This document shows positions 47,671-57,501 of a stretch of DNA of 64,000 nucleotides, piece after piece. The notes beneath the pieces are model-generated. The model had not been told where the DNA came from. It did not search any database and saw nothing but the letters and a program-made list of their open reading frames with translations. Made by a program: the position numbers and the translations under genes. Within the stretch, counting starts at the first letter, position 1. Every line of letters starts with the position of its first letter. Origin of the DNA: Lentzea albida (GTDB lineage Bacteria > Actinomycetota > Actinomycetes > Mycobacteriales > Pseudonocardiaceae); contig NZ_FOFV01000008.1 of NCBI RefSeq assembly GCF_900111005.1, forward strand, positions 124,001 through 188,000, in the 5' to 3' direction.

Positions 47671-49218
47671 TTACTCACGGGACAGTGCGGCTTCCTCCAG
47701 GTCGAGTTCGCGCAGCACCCGGAACAGCACTTCGTCGTCGATCTCGCCCTTGTCCCTGGCCCTGACGAACTCGTCACGTTCGGCGCTCAGCATCACCCGG
47801 CGCAGCCTGCGGTAGGCGGCCGCCGGGCTCTCCTCGTCCTGGCGCCCGAGCCGTTCCCACGCGGCGTTGCCCCGGTGCTCGGCGAGCGACCGCAGCTGGT
47901 CGCGCACGTGGTCGGGGACGTCGGCGATCTCCTCGTCGAGCCTCGTCACCGCCGCCTGCGCCGCCCGGTGCTGCACCTGCGCCTCGGCCAGCGCGTCCTG
48001 GCGAGCGTCGTCGCCCTCGAAACCGATCTTGTTGATGACCCACGGCAACGTCAGGCCCTGCAGCAGCAAGGTCGCGACCGTCACCACGAAGGCGCAGAAC
48101 AGGATGATGTCGCGTCCCGGGACGTTCTCCGGGACCGCGGCCGCCGCGGCGAGCGTCACCACGCCGCGCATGCCGGCCCACGCGATCACCGTCACCTGGC
48201 CGAGGTGCGGCGGTCGTTCCCGCTCGCGCACGCGCTTGGACAGGTAGCGCGGGATGTACGTGGCCGGGTACATCCAGACGAACCTCGCGAGGATCGCGGC
48301 GAGCAGCACGGCACCGGCGCCGAGCAGCAGGGCGGCGTCCAGCTCGACGTCCCGGATGATCGCCGACACCTGCAGCCCGATGAGCGCGAAGACGAACGCC
48401 TCCAGCAGTGCGTCCAGCGCGCGCCACACCGCCGCGTCCTGCAGCCGCGTCGTGTACGTGCCGCGCGGCGAGTGGTGGCCGATGTAGAGGCCCGCGACGA
48501 CGACCGCGAGCACACCGGACACGTGCGCGACCTCTTCGGCGAGCAGGTAGGCGCCGAACGGCACGAGCATCCCGAGCGCGCTCTCCAGCACGCCCTCGCA
48601 GAGCCGCCTGCGCAGGAACCGGACGACCACGCCGACGACCAGTCCGACCGCGATGCCGCCGGCCGTGACCAGCAGGAACAACCCGACTCCCTCGACGGGG
48701 TGCATGGCCGCGCCCGCCGCGGCCGCCACCGCGACCTTGAACGCGGTCAGCGCCGTGGCGTCGTTGATCAGGCTCTCCCCGACCAGCAACGTCATAGCCC
48801 GCCGTTGCAGACCGAGCTTGCGCCCGATCGCCACGGCGGCGACGGCGTCCGGCGGTGCCACGACGGCGCCGAGCACCAGTGCCGCCGCGAACGGCAGGTC
48901 GGGGAAGACCATCTTCGCCACGACCCCGACCACCAGCGTCGTGAACAGCACCAGCCCGACCGCGAGCAGGCCGATCGGCCGCAGGTTCGCGCGGATGTTG
49001 AGGTACGAGCTGTCCAGCGCCGCGCTGTAGAGCAGCGGCGGCAGCACGACCAGCAGGATCAGGTGCGGGTCGAGCTCGAACTCCGGCACACCCGGTATGA
49101 ACGACACCACCAGACCGACGGCGACCAGCACCAGCGGCGCCGACCAGTTCAACCGGCGCGCGACCGCCGTGACGACCAACGCTCCGAGGAGCAGCAGCAG
49201 GATCTCAGGCCCGACCAT
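47671..49218 (-). CDS. Na+/H+ antiporter (CPA1/NhaP family)
   Basis: 515 aa with about 12-13 membrane helices: LHPHLILLVVLPPLLYSAALD-type segment (PHLILLVVLPPLLYSA), GAVVAPPDAVAAVAIGRKLG with the PPDA turn, ESLINDATAL with the essential ND pair, and WAGMRGVVTLAAAAAVP (conserved Arg). A 110-residue cytoplasmic C-terminal helix region follows. Exchanges Na+ or K+ for H+. Divergent from a UBP-type zinc-finger protein with 17-29 bp between starts, which suggests joint regulation or function. Confidence 0.92.
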   Translation of the reverse strand: MVGPEILLLLLGALVVTAVARRLNWSAPLVLVAVGLVVSFIPGVPEFELDPHLILLVVLPPLLYSAALDSSYLNIRANLRPIGLLAVGLVLFTTLVVGVVAKMVFPDLPFAAALVLGAVVAPPDAVAAVAIGRKLGLQRRAMTLLVGESLINDATALTAFKVAVAAAAGAAMHPVEGVGLFLLVTAGGIAVGLVVGVVVRFLRRRLCEGVLESALGMLVPFGAYLLAEEVAHVSGVLAVVVAGLYIGHHSPRGTYTTRLQDAAVWRALDALLEAFVFALIGLQVSAIIRDVELDAALLLGAGAVLLAAILARFVWMYPATYIPRYLSKRVRERERPPHLGQVTVIAWAGMRGVVTLAAAAAVPENVPGRDIILFCAFVVTVATLLLQGLTLPWVINKIGFEGDDARQDALAEAQVQHRAAQAAVTRLDEEIADVPDHVRDQLRSLAEHRGNAAWERLGRQDEESPAAAYRRLRRVMLSAERDEFVRARDKGEIDDEVLFRVLRELDLEEAALSRE

Positions 49219-49247
49219 GACGCTTATTTTGCGTAATGATGGAAGCC

Positions 49248-49508
49248 ATGACCTGTTCGCACGTGCGCGCGCTGCCCGCGTCGGTCGTGCCGGAGTCCAC
49301 CGAGGGCTGCGTCGACTGCCTCGCCCTGGGCGAACGCAACTGGGCCCACCTGCGGATGTGCCTGTCCTGCGGGCACGTGGCGTGCTGCGACTCGAGCCCT
49401 CACCGGCACGCGACCGCGCACTTCCGCTCGTCCCAGCATCCGGTCATGCGCTCGGTCGAGCCGGGCGAGAACTGGCGCTGGTGCTATGTGGACGGTGCCA
49501 TCGTCTGA
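49248..49508 (+). CDS. UBP-type zinc-finger protein
   Basis: 86 aa consisting almost wholly of a zf-UBP domain: CSHVRALPA, then EGCVDCLALGERNWAHLRMCLSCGHVACCDSSPHRHATAHF with Cys/His zinc ligands, and HPVMRSVEPGENWRWCYVDG. In eukaryotes zf-UBP binds ubiquitin C-termini; in bacteria its partner is unknown. Alternative ATGs at 49236 and 49239. Divergent from a CPA1 antiporter, an association also seen in other actinobacteria and sometimes as a fusion (recall, not checked). Confidence 0.88.
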   Translation: MTCSHVRALPASVVPESTEGCVDCLALGERNWAHLRMCLSCGHVACCDSSPHRHATAHFRSSQHPVMRSVEPGENWRWCYVDGAIV

Positions 49509-49573
49509 GCACGCGGTCCGAGTCTTTGCAGTTCCTTTGGATTGATCCCCTGGGGCTGTGATCGGCCCCACAG

Positions 49574-49579
49574 TACGGT
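49574..49579 (+). promoter_or_regulatory. -10 box of the TRAP operon (leaderless)
   Basis: TACGGT ends 6 nt before the GTG at 49586. Confidence 0.5.
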
Positions 49580-49585
49580 CGGTCC

Positions 49586-51523
49586 GTGGCCAACCCGGAC
49601 CTCGCCCGCATCGTCGCGGAGCACGACGAGGAGATGCCGTCGCGTTCGCTCTCACCCCGGTGGGAGCGGGCGCTGTGGATCGCCGGCCTGCTGATCGCCC
49701 TCCTGGTGCTCAAGCAGGTGTTCTTCCCGTTCTCCAAGGGAAGCCAGTACTACCTGATCATCTTCCTGGCGGTGACGCTGCCGCTGGTGTTCCTCGCCTA
49801 CGGCCGCGGGCACACACCGCCGTGGTGGGACTGGGTGCTCGCCGCGCTGGCGTTCGTGGTCGGCGCGTACCCGCTGTTCGGCGGTTACGACGAGTTCCTG
49901 AACCGCCAGGGCCAGCTCACGACGCTCGACGTGATCGCGGGATCGGTGCTGCTGGTGCTGATCCTGGAGGCCTGCCGGCGCACGACCGGCTGGGTGCTCC
50001 CGGTGGTGTGCGTCGCGTTCGTCCTCTACGCCTACTACGGCGGGTTCCTGCCGCCGTCGTGGTCGATCTCGCACTCCGGTGTCGACTTCCCGCAGATCAT
50101 CAACGGGTTCTTCAACGACGGCAGTGGGTTCTACGGCACGCCGCTCGACGTGGCGGCGACCTACATCGTGCTGTTCACGATCTACGGCGCCGTGCTGAAC
50201 GCGTCCGGCGCGGGCAAGTTCTTCGTGGACATCAGCTTCGCCGCGTTCCGCAAGTCGCGGACCGCTCCCGGTCGCACGGCCGCGACGGCGGGCTTCCTGC
50301 TGGGCACGGTGTCGGGGTCCGGCACGGCGACGACGGTCTCGTTGGGCGCCGTGACCTGGCCGATGCTGCAGAAGGCCGGGTACCCCAAGGAGAACGCGGG
50401 CGGGCTGCTCGCGGCGTCCGGCATCGGCGCGATCCTGTCGCCGCCCACGCTGGGCGCGGCGGCGTTCATCATCGCCGAGTACCTGAAGGTCTCGTACCTC
50501 GACGTGCTGATCTGGGCGATCGTCCCGACGCTGCTCTACTACCTGGGCATCGCGCTGGCGGTCGAGGCCGACGCGCGGCGGTTCGGGGCCAAGCCGGTCG
50601 ACGTGGACGCGCCCCGGTTTCTCGACGTGCTGAAGCTCGGCTGGTACCACTTCCTGTCGCTCGGGATCATCATCGTGTTCCTGGCGCTGGGCATCCCGGT
50701 CTACAAGGCCGTCGTGTACGCGACGGGCGTGGCCGCGCTGTTCGCGTTGATCAACCACCGGCGGGAGTGGCCGCGGCTGATCGCGGACGCGCTGTCGGTC
50801 GGCGTGCGGTCGGCGTTCCCGGTGATCGCGGTGTGCGCGGCGGCCGGCGTGGTGACCTCGACGATCACCAAGACCGGGCTGGGGCAAGCGCTTGCGAGCT
50901 CGTTGGTGGACCTGGCCTCGGCGATGGCGTCCTCGGAGACGGTCGTGCTGATGCTGACGGCCGTGTTCGCGGCCGTCGCGGTGTCCGTGCTCGGGCTCGC
51001 GGTGCCGGTCACGGCGTCGTTCATCATCTCGTGGGTCGTGATCGGGCCGGCGTTGATCACGCTGGGCGTCGAGCCCGCCGAGACCGCGATGTTCATCTTC
51101 TACTACGCGGTGCTGTCCGAGGTGACCCCGCCGACCGCGCTCGCCGCCGTCGCCGCGGCGGCGCTGACCGGCGGCGACGTGATGAAGACCATGTGGCAGA
51201 CGTGGAAGTACACGCTGCCCGCGTTCCTCGTGCCGCTGGCGTTCGTGCTGACCGACGCCGGCTCCTCGCTGCTGCTGCGCGGGCCGTTGCTCGACTCGGT
51301 GTGGGCGTTCGGGGCGTCCGCGCTGGGGGTGGCCGCCCTGGCCGTGCTGACGGGCGGCTGGTTGTTCGGTCCCGCGCGCTGGCCGGAACGCCTGCTGTGC
51401 GTGCCGGCCGCGTTGTTCCTGCTCTACCTGCAGCCGTTGACGATCGCCATCGGGGCCGGGTTCCTCGTGGTGGCCGTAGCGGTACACCTGGTGACCCGTG
51501 GGAGGGTTCGTGAAGCTGCATAA
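49586..51523 (+). CDS. TRAP transporter fused permease (4TM/12TM)
   Basis: 645-aa membrane protein fusing the small (DctQ-like) and large (DctM-like) TRAP subunits, about 16-18 helices. DctM-like motifs: GFLLGTVSGSGTATTVSLGAVTWPMLQKAGYPKENAGGLLAASGIGAILSPPTLGAAAFIIAEYL (residues 230-295) and SEVTPPTALAAVAAAALTGGDVMKTMWQTWKYTLPAF. This is the TRAP type paired with TAXI receptors. It is a sodium- or proton-driven uptake system; substrate unknown, possibly a dicarboxylate or glutamate. The TAXI receptor gene overlaps its end by 14 bp. Confidence 0.92.
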   Translation: MANPDLARIVAEHDEEMPSRSLSPRWERALWIAGLLIALLVLKQVFFPFSKGSQYYLIIFLAVTLPLVFLAYGRGHTPPWWDWVLAALAFVVGAYPLFGGYDEFLNRQGQLTTLDVIAGSVLLVLILEACRRTTGWVLPVVCVAFVLYAYYGGFLPPSWSISHSGVDFPQIINGFFNDGSGFYGTPLDVAATYIVLFTIYGAVLNASGAGKFFVDISFAAFRKSRTAPGRTAATAGFLLGTVSGSGTATTVSLGAVTWPMLQKAGYPKENAGGLLAASGIGAILSPPTLGAAAFIIAEYLKVSYLDVLIWAIVPTLLYYLGIALAVEADARRFGAKPVDVDAPRFLDVLKLGWYHFLSLGIIIVFLALGIPVYKAVVYATGVAALFALINHRREWPRLIADALSVGVRSAFPVIAVCAAAGVVTSTITKTGLGQALASSLVDLASAMASSETVVLMLTAVFAAVAVSVLGLAVPVTASFIISWVVIGPALITLGVEPAETAMFIFYYAVLSEVTPPTALAAVAAAALTGGDVMKTMWQTWKYTLPAFLVPLAFVLTDAGSSLLLRGPLLDSVWAFGASALGVAALAVLTGGWLFGPARWPERLLCVPAALFLLYLQPLTIAIGAGFLVVAVAVHLVTRGRVREAA

Positions 51524-52490
51524 GTACGCGATCGGCGCTATCGCATTGGCGCTCGCCGTCTCCGGGTGTGGCGGCAAGCGCACACCCACCACCCCGGACG
51601 CGTCGGGCGGCGGTGCGTCCTGCGAGGCGTCCGACGGCCGGATCACGATCGCGACCGGCAACTCCGGTGGCGTGTACTTCGTGGTCGGCGGCGGTCTGGC
51701 CAAGCTGATCTCCGACAACTCGAAGCTCAAGGCGTCGTCCGCCGAGACTGGCGCGTCGGTGCAGAACATCCAGCAGCTCGTCGCGGGCACGTACGACATC
51801 GCGTTCTCGCTGGCCGACACGGCCGCGGACGCCGTCAACGGCACGGGCGCGTTCCAGGGCAAGAAGGAGAAGGTCGCGGCACTGTCGCGGATCTACCCGA
51901 ACTACACCCAGGTGCTCGTGCGCACGGACTCCGGCATCAACTCCGTGGCCGACATGAAGGGCAAGCGGATCTCGACCGGTTCGCCCAAGTCGGGCACCGA
52001 GGTCATCGCCGGGCGCCTGCTCAAGTCGGCCGGGCTGAACATCGACTCGGACGTGCAGGCCCAGCGCCTCGACCTCACCAAGACCGCGGACGGCATGAAG
52101 GACGGCAGCATCGACGGCCTGATCTGGTCGGGCGGCCTGCCGACGCCGCAGATCACGGACATCACCACGTCGATGAAGGGCGGGGTGAAGCTCATCGACA
52201 TCACCCCGCTGCTGCCGGAGATGAAGAAGATCAGCCCGGTGTACGACACGGCGCCGATCCCGGCGGCGACCTACGGGGTGGCCGAGGTTCCCACGATCGT
52301 GGTGCCGAACCTGCTCCTCGTGCGCGAGGACTTCGCGGCCAACAACGCCTGCGCGGTCACCAAGTTGATCTTCGACAAGAAGGCTGACCTGGAGAAGGTC
52401 CACCCGGCCGTGAAGGACATCTCGAAGGACAAGGCGTCGGCCTCCGACCCCGTCCCGCTGCACCCTGGGGCGAAGCAGGCGCTGGGCTGA
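51510..52490 (+). CDS. TAXI-family TRAP solute receptor lipoprotein
   Basis: 326 aa. Lipobox AVSGC after [15 protein letters not shown], so a lipid-anchored extracellular receptor. TAXI core: [96 protein letters not shown] 51510 is chosen because GGAGG at 51501-51505 lies just upstream; GTG 51498 would be inside that ribosome site. It forms a receptor-permease pair with the preceding gene. Confidence 0.9.
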   Translation: MKLHKYAIGAIALALAVSGCGGKRTPTTPDASGGGASCEASDGRITIATGNSGGVYFVVGGGLAKLISDNSKLKASSAETGASVQNIQQLVAGTYDIAFSLADTAADAVNGTGAFQGKKEKVAALSRIYPNYTQVLVRTDSGINSVADMKGKRISTGSPKSGTEVIAGRLLKSAGLNIDSDVQAQRLDLTKTADGMKDGSIDGLIWSGGLPTPQITDITTSMKGGVKLIDITPLLPEMKKISPVYDTAPIPAATYGVAEVPTIVVPNLLLVREDFAANNACAVTKLIFDKKADLEKVHPAVKDISKDKASASDPVPLHPGAKQALG

Positions 52491-52492
52491 AC

Positions 52493-52498
52493 TACTCT
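52493..52498 (+). promoter_or_regulatory. -10 box of purD (near-leaderless)
   Basis: TACTCT ends 8 nt before the GTG at 52507. Confidence 0.45.
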
Positions 52499-52506
52499 GG
52501 GGCCTC

Positions 52507-53763
52507 GTGCGCGTCCTGGTCATCGGGTCTGGAGCCCGTGAGCATGCCCTTGTCCTCGCGTTGTCGCGCGACCCGCAACTGACTGCTTTGGCGTGCGCGC
52601 CAGGCAACGCAGGCATTGCCGGGCACGCCGAGATCTACGGCGTGGACGTGTCCGACGCCGAGGCCGTCGCCGGCCTCGCGAAGGAGTGGAAGGCCGACCT
52701 CGTCGTCATCGGCCCCGAACAACCGCTGGTGGTCGGGGCCGCGGACGCGGTCCGCGCCCTCGGCATCCCGTGCTTCGGCCCCTCGAAGGCCGCGGCCTGC
52801 ATCGAGGGGTCCAAGGCGTTCGCCAAGGACGTCATGAACGCAGCGGGGGTGCCGACGGCGCACAGCGAGGTCGTGGACAACCCGGCCCGCCTGGACGCCG
52901 CTCTGGGCCGCTTCGGCCCGACGTGGGTCGTGAAGGACGACGGCCTCGCCGCCGGCAAGGGCGTGGTCGTCACGTCCGACCTGGCCGCGGCCCGCGCGCA
53001 CGCCATGACGTTGCTCGACGGCGGCCACCCGGTGCTGCTGGAGTCGTTCCTGGACGGTCCGGAGGTGTCGCTGTTCTGCGTCACCGACGGTGAGACCGTC
53101 GTGCCGCTGATCCCGGCGCAGGACTTCAAGCGCGTGGGCGACGGCGACGCCGGCCCGAACACCGGCGGCATGGGTGCGTACGCGCCGCTGCCGTGGGCGC
53201 CGGAGGGCCTGGTGTCGGAGATCGTGACGCGGTGCGTGCAGCCGGTCGTCGACGAGCTGCGCGCCCGCGAGACGCCGTTCGTAGGCCTGCTCTACGCAGG
53301 CCTCGCCCTGACGTCGAACGGCGTGCAGGTGATCGAGTTCAACTGCCGCTTCGGCGACCCGGAGACGCAGTCGGTGCTCGCCCTGCTGAAGTCGCCGATC
53401 TCCGCGCTGTTCCTCGCGGCGTCGACCGGCAAGCTCTCCTCGCTGCCCGCCCTGGAGTGGGAGAACGGCTACGCGGTGACCATCGTGGTCGCGGCCGAGG
53501 GCTACCCGAACCGCCCGCGCACCGGTGACGTGATCACCGGCTCCGAGGTCGAGGGCGTCCTGCACGCCGGCACGCGCCGCCGCGAGGACGGCGCCGTGGT
53601 CTCGGCGGGCGGCCGCGTGCTGTCGGTCGTGGGCACCGGCAAGTCGCTGGCGAAGGCCCGCGAGCGCGCCTACAAGCGCGTCGCGGACATCCACCTCACC
53701 GGCTCGCACCACCGCACGGACATCGCCTCGAAGGCGGTCGACGGCAAGATCGTCCTGCCGTGA
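52507..53763 (+). CDS. purD: Phosphoribosylamine-glycine ligase
   Basis: 418-aa ATP-grasp enzyme of purine synthesis (GAR synthetase). [19 protein letters not shown] start, [52 protein letters not shown] (ATP-grasp), [13 protein letters not shown], and [18 protein letters not shown]. Complete. Preceded by a -10 box 8 nt away, and its TGA overlaps the ADP-ribosylglycohydrolase start by 4 bp (GTGA). The upstream TRAP operon ends 16 bp away. Confidence 0.97.
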   Translation: MRVLVIGSGAREHALVLALSRDPQLTALACAPGNAGIAGHAEIYGVDVSDAEAVAGLAKEWKADLVVIGPEQPLVVGAADAVRALGIPCFGPSKAAACIEGSKAFAKDVMNAAGVPTAHSEVVDNPARLDAALGRFGPTWVVKDDGLAAGKGVVVTSDLAAARAHAMTLLDGGHPVLLESFLDGPEVSLFCVTDGETVVPLIPAQDFKRVGDGDAGPNTGGMGAYAPLPWAPEGLVSEIVTRCVQPVVDELRARETPFVGLLYAGLALTSNGVQVIEFNCRFGDPETQSVLALLKSPISALFLAASTGKLSSLPALEWENGYAVTIVVAAEGYPNRPRTGDVITGSEVEGVLHAGTRRREDGAVVSAGGRVLSVVGTGKSLAKARERAYKRVADIHLTGSHHRTDIASKAVDGKIVLP

Positions 53764-54668
53764 GCCTCCTCGGGTGCGTGCTCGGCGGGGCCGTGGGTGA
53801 CGGCCTGGGAGCGCCGATCGAGTTCTCCTCGATCGACACGATCCGCCACCAGCACGGCCCGGCCGGCCTCGTCGACCTCCCCTCGCTGGAGATCACCGAC
53901 GACACCCAGATGGTGCTGTTCACCCTCGAAGGCCTCGTGCTGGCGAGGAACTTCGGGGTGGACCCGCTGCTGACCGTGCGGGCCGCCTACGGGCGCTGGC
54001 TGCACACGCAGGGCGGCCCTCTGGTCGCCGACGACGGCTGGCTGATGGCGGACCAGCGCCTGCACTCGCGGCGGGCGCCGGGCCACACGTGCATCACCGC
54101 GCTGAAGCACAACGAGAAGAACGACTCGAAGGGCTGCGGCGGCGTGATGCGCGCGGCCCCGGTCGCCGTCTGGTCGTCAGACGTGCGCGAGGTGTTCTCG
54201 TTGGCCGTGGGCACGGCCCAGATGACGCACCACCACCCCAGCGGCTACCTGTCGGCAGGCGCGCTGGCCGTGATCGTCCAGCAACTGCTGGCAGGCGAGG
54301 ACCTGGTCTCCGCCGTGGGCACAGCCCGCGCCGAGCTGGTCCGCTGGGACGGCCACGAGGAGCAGACCTCGTTGCTGGACAAGGTGATGGGCCTCGGCCC
54401 GCTGACCCCGGAGGAGATCGCCTCCGAACTGGGCGGCGGCTGGGTGGGCGAGGAGGCCCTCGCCATCGGCCTGCACGCCGCACTGGTGGCGCCGGACTTC
54501 CCGTCCGCACTGCGCCTGTCCGTGAACCACTCGGGCGACAGCGACTCGACGGGGTCGATCTGCGGCAACATCCTGGGCGCCCGGGATGGTGTCGACGTGA
54601 TTCCCTCGGAGTGGCTCTCCGTGCTGGAACTGCGAGACGTGATGGAACGCCTCGTCCTCAGCTGGTGA
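53760..54668 (+). CDS. ADP-ribosylglycohydrolase family protein
   Basis: 302 aa, DraG/ARH fold. Conserved metal ligands: [14 protein letters not shown] near the start, [15 protein letters not shown] (TDD), and [19 protein letters not shown] (DSDSTGS) near the end. Such enzymes remove ADP-ribose from arginine or other acceptors, or are crystallin-like relatives. GTG start overlaps the purD stop, so translation is coupled; the functional link of ADP-ribose cleavage to purine synthesis is unexplained. Convergent 11-bp overlap with the AraC gene (TCAGCTGGTGA). Confidence 0.88.
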   Translation: MSLLGCVLGGAVGDGLGAPIEFSSIDTIRHQHGPAGLVDLPSLEITDDTQMVLFTLEGLVLARNFGVDPLLTVRAAYGRWLHTQGGPLVADDGWLMADQRLHSRRAPGHTCITALKHNEKNDSKGCGGVMRAAPVAVWSSDVREVFSLAVGTAQMTHHHPSGYLSAGALAVIVQQLLAGEDLVSAVGTARAELVRWDGHEEQTSLLDKVMGLGPLTPEEIASELGGGWVGEEALAIGLHAALVAPDFPSALRLSVNHSGDSDSTGSICGNILGARDGVDVIPSEWLSVLELRDVMERLVLSW

Positions 54669-55506
54669 CGGGAATCCACAACTCCGCGCGTGCGTTGTCG
54701 CCGTCGATCTCCGTCTTGAGGATCGACGGCCCCTCCGCACTCTCGTAGCTGTTGGACGGGAACCACTGCGTGTACACGTCACGCCACATGTACTGAATGG
54801 TCTCGGGATACGGCCCCTCAGCCGTGAACACGGCCCACGTGCCCTTGGGGATGGTGAGCGTCTCCATGTCCTCCGGCGCCTCCTTCGACGTGACCACGCC
54901 CTGGAAGTAGTCGAGCATGTCGCCCTCCTGGTTCCCTTCCTGGTTGGACGTGAGCGCCAGCATCCCGCCCGGCTCCCCGTCGCTCAGAGCCTTCATCCTG
55001 TCGAGCGTAGGCATCCCGATGCCCTTGACGAACTCGACGATCGCGGGGTTCATCCCCAGGTGCACCAACGGCACCCGCGTCCCCCGACCGACGACCTGGA
55101 ACGCGTCCTTCTCGACGACCCGGTACTCCATGCTCGTACTCCCCTCCACAACCAGTCTGAACGTGAGAATCTGCTGTGACTGCAACGCCTTCTTGGAAGC
55201 CCTGGCCTCCTGAGGCCCGACGCCGTGCATGGCCTTGAAGGCACGCGCGAAGGCCTCGTTGGACCCGTAGCCCCACTTGACGGCGATGTCGAGCAACGAA
55301 CTCTGTCCACTGAGGACCTCGTTCGCCGCCTTCGTGAGCCTGCGCCGCCGGATGTACTCGCTCAGCGGGATCCCCGCCAGCGCGCTGAACATCCTTCTGA
55401 GGTGGTACTCGCCGGTGCCCGCGATGCGTGCGAGCAGCTTGACGTCCACCTCGCCTTCGAGGTCGTCCTCGATGCGGGCCATGGCCTCGTTGAGTCGTTC
55501 CAGCAC
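54658..55506 (-). CDS. AraC-family regulator with GyrI-like effector domain
   Basis: 282 aa. N-terminal double HTH of AraC type (LERLNEAMARIEDDLEGEVD ... RRMFSALAGIPLSEYIRRRRLTKAANEVL and LDIAVKWGYGSNEAFARAFKAMHGVGPQEAR), then a C-terminal GyrI-like/SOUL domain (FRLVVEGSTSMEYRVVEKDAFQVVGRGTRVP, ending [17 protein letters not shown]). This is the Rob/BltR-like layout for binding hydrophobic effectors. GTG 55506 gives the usual MLERLNEAM start. It may act on the neighbouring type VII locus, but no evidence shows this. Confidence 0.88.
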   Translation of the reverse strand: MLERLNEAMARIEDDLEGEVDVKLLARIAGTGEYHLRRMFSALAGIPLSEYIRRRRLTKAANEVLSGQSSLLDIAVKWGYGSNEAFARAFKAMHGVGPQEARASKKALQSQQILTFRLVVEGSTSMEYRVVEKDAFQVVGRGTRVPLVHLGMNPAIVEFVKGIGMPTLDRMKALSDGEPGGMLALTSNQEGNQEGDMLDYFQGVVTSKEAPEDMETLTIPKGTWAVFTAEGPYPETIQYMWRDVYTQWFPSNSYESAEGPSILKTEIDGDNARAELWIPVTS

Positions 55507-55555
55507 GTGTTCAACGTTAGGAGGGTGGTCGCTTTCGCACCCGACTTGCTGTGCC

Positions 55556-56842
55556 CTATCCGATCGCCTTGCGCACCTCGTCCGCCAGCTTCTGCGCGAT
55601 GGGCGTGAAGGCCTGGACGTAGGCCTTGGGATCGTCGGGCGCCCAATCGCCGTAGCCCGTGAGCCGCACCTGCGTGCGTCCGGCCAGGAAGGAGATGGTC
55701 GGTGAGTCACCCTGCAGATAACTGCAGGCCGCTCCGTCACCGATCTTCTCCGCACTCATCGCGGCCTCACCGGTGACCTTGCGCGACGGGGAGTCGGGGT
55801 TGCAGTCCTGCGCGTCCTTGATCGCCATCCCAGCGTCCCGGTAGGTGCGGAGGCTGATCTTCAAGGCCTTGCGCTGACCGCGGTTCCCCGCGTCCCACCA
55901 CTCCGGTGACAGCCGCCTGCACTCCTGCAGGTTCGAGTAGAGGCTGGTGTCCTCGAACCTGTCCGCGGTTTCCTGTTCGTAGTAGTCGGCCTCGACCACC
56001 CCGGAGTCCTTGCTGCTCGTGATCTCCTGGAAGCGCTCACTGCTCAAGATCTCGCAGGCGTTCGGCACACTCGCGTACCGCCCCGTGTGCACGTGCGTCG
56101 TACGACCCTGCGGCCCCTTCGCGAAGTTCGCCGCCACCCGTTCCAAGAGCACCATGAACGTCGCCTTGGGATCGGTGATCTCCTTGACGTTGCCCATGCG
56201 CGACGCACCGAGGTTCACCTGTGCCTTGCCGTCGGCACTGACGAGGCTGGCGTCGAAGCTGTCCGGTGAGAGACCAGGGCTCACGGACCCCTTGAGCCCG
56301 GCAACGGTCACCGGAGTGTCGTCCTTGCCGACATAACCTGCCGTTCCCATGTGGTTGAACGGCGGCTGGCGAACGGAGAGCGTGAACCGCTCGATCCCGC
56401 CCTCCGCCGTCGACTCGTACAGGCACATGGAGATCGCGTCGCTCTGGGGCTTGACGGTCGCGTCGGCCACCGGCACCGACCGCGGCAGGTAAACCTGGCT
56501 GTGCCAGCCGTGAGCAGCGTCCCGGAAACCGACCTCCTCGAGCAGCGAGGCGGGCATGACCGTGCAGGCGTCGATCACCACGACATCGCCGTACTCGACC
56601 GGCTCGGCGTCGACCTCCTGCGCGATCACCCCGCTGTCAGCTGCCTCAGGCTCCGGCACGGCCTGCTCGCCGCCGCCCTTGACCAAGATCGCCGCCGTGA
56701 TCCCGCCACCCACGAGCACCACCGCCGCGAGAACCGCGACAACGATCAATCCGGTGCGCTTCTTCTTCGGCGGCGGGTACTGCTGAAACGGATAAGGCTG
56801 CGGATACCCGTGCGTCGGGTATGGCTGTTGTGGGCCGTGCAC
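55556..56842 (-). CDS. Membrane-anchored DUF3558-like extracellular protein
   Basis: 428 aa. Cytoplasmic N-terminus is Pro/Tyr-rich (QQPYPTHGYPQPYPFQQYPP), one membrane helix (LIVVAVLAAVVLVGGGITAAIL, 32-53), then an extracellular region with two Cys-containing DUF3558-like repeats, VVVIDACTVMPASLLEEVGF (about 88-190) and SVPNACEILSSERFQEIT (about 265-428). DUF3558 proteins are actinobacterial envelope proteins, frequently near type VII loci. Divergent from the 57046 operon by 203 bp, which suggests shared regulation. GTG start. Confidence 0.7.
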   Translation of the reverse strand: MHGPQQPYPTHGYPQPYPFQQYPPPKKKRTGLIVVAVLAAVVLVGGGITAAILVKGGGEQAVPEPEAADSGVIAQEVDAEPVEYGDVVVIDACTVMPASLLEEVGFRDAAHGWHSQVYLPRSVPVADATVKPQSDAISMCLYESTAEGGIERFTLSVRQPPFNHMGTAGYVGKDDTPVTVAGLKGSVSPGLSPDSFDASLVSADGKAQVNLGASRMGNVKEITDPKATFMVLLERVAANFAKGPQGRTTHVHTGRYASVPNACEILSSERFQEITSSKDSGVVEADYYEQETADRFEDTSLYSNLQECRRLSPEWWDAGNRGQRKALKISLRTYRDAGMAIKDAQDCNPDSPSRKVTGEAAMSAEKIGDGAACSYLQGDSPTISFLAGRTQVRLTGYGDWAPDDPKAYVQAFTPIAQKLADEVRKAIG

Positions 56843-57045
56843 TCATTCCCCCAGGTGGTCGCGTGCGTTCCTCCCCCAACTCGCGGAAGCTACCGGAATC
56901 GCGGCACGCCGCCAGTGGAAACGGGACGCAGAGTGACGTGGAACCAACGAGGGGTGGTCTTCGTCCAACTACAGGTACGTCTTACGTGGGCGTTGGTAGC
57001 CTGCGAAGCGGGACCGAACCGTTACCAACCGTACGGGGGTAGGAC

Positions 57046-57501
57046 GTGACACAGGAGAGCGCGGGGGCGGATGCCGCTCTCAGTGCCGTCGGTGCAGCGG
57101 CCGGGGGCGCGGTCGGAGCCGCGGTCAGCATGTTCCGGGCGGCGTCGGGCGCGCTCGACGGGATCATGGCCGGTGCGTCGAGCCAGAAGTTCCACGTCAA
57201 CAAGGACAACGTGCTGAAAGCGGGCCTGATCATCCAAGACCAGGCCGAGGTGTTGAACAGGGCGCTGCGTTCGGCCAAACGCGACCTCCAGGTGCACGTC
57301 GGCGAATCCTCAGGAATCGTCAGTGCGGATATCTCAGGTCTGTGGAACCGCCGCTTGATGACCGATGAAGATTCCTACGTCGGCCGAATCGAGCAGTACG
57401 TCGAAACCCTGGACAAGCTGTCGGCGCAGCTGCAGCAATCGGCAAAGCAATACGGTTTCACCGAGGAAGAGATCACTACTGTGTTCGGAAAGACGACGTG
57501 A
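57046..57501 (+). CDS. PE-like type VII secretion substrate
   Basis: 151 aa: Ala/Gly-rich N-terminal stretch (DAALSAVGAAAGGAVGAAVS) then helical segments (FHVNKDNVLKAGLIIQDQAEVLNRAL), WNRR, and the C-terminal LQQSAKQYGFTEEEITTVF containing YGFTE, a YxxxE export signal of type VII substrates. It lacks a classical PE N-terminus but fits a PE/WXG-like partner for the PPE-like protein at 58110. Its ATGA-type overlap with the next lipoprotein (4 bp) shows coupling. Confidence 0.65.
   Translation: MTQESAGADAALSAVGAAAGGAVGAAVSMFRAASGALDGIMAGASSQKFHVNKDNVLKAGLIIQDQAEVLNRALRSAKRDLQVHVGESSGIVSADISGLWNRRLMTDEDSYVGRIEQYVETLDKLSAQLQQSAKQYGFTEEEITTVFGKTT

Noticed and set aside
49652..51862. Long minus-strand open frame opposite the TRAP permease
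   Set aside because: Arg/His-rich low-complexity shadow of a Leu/Val-rich membrane gene.
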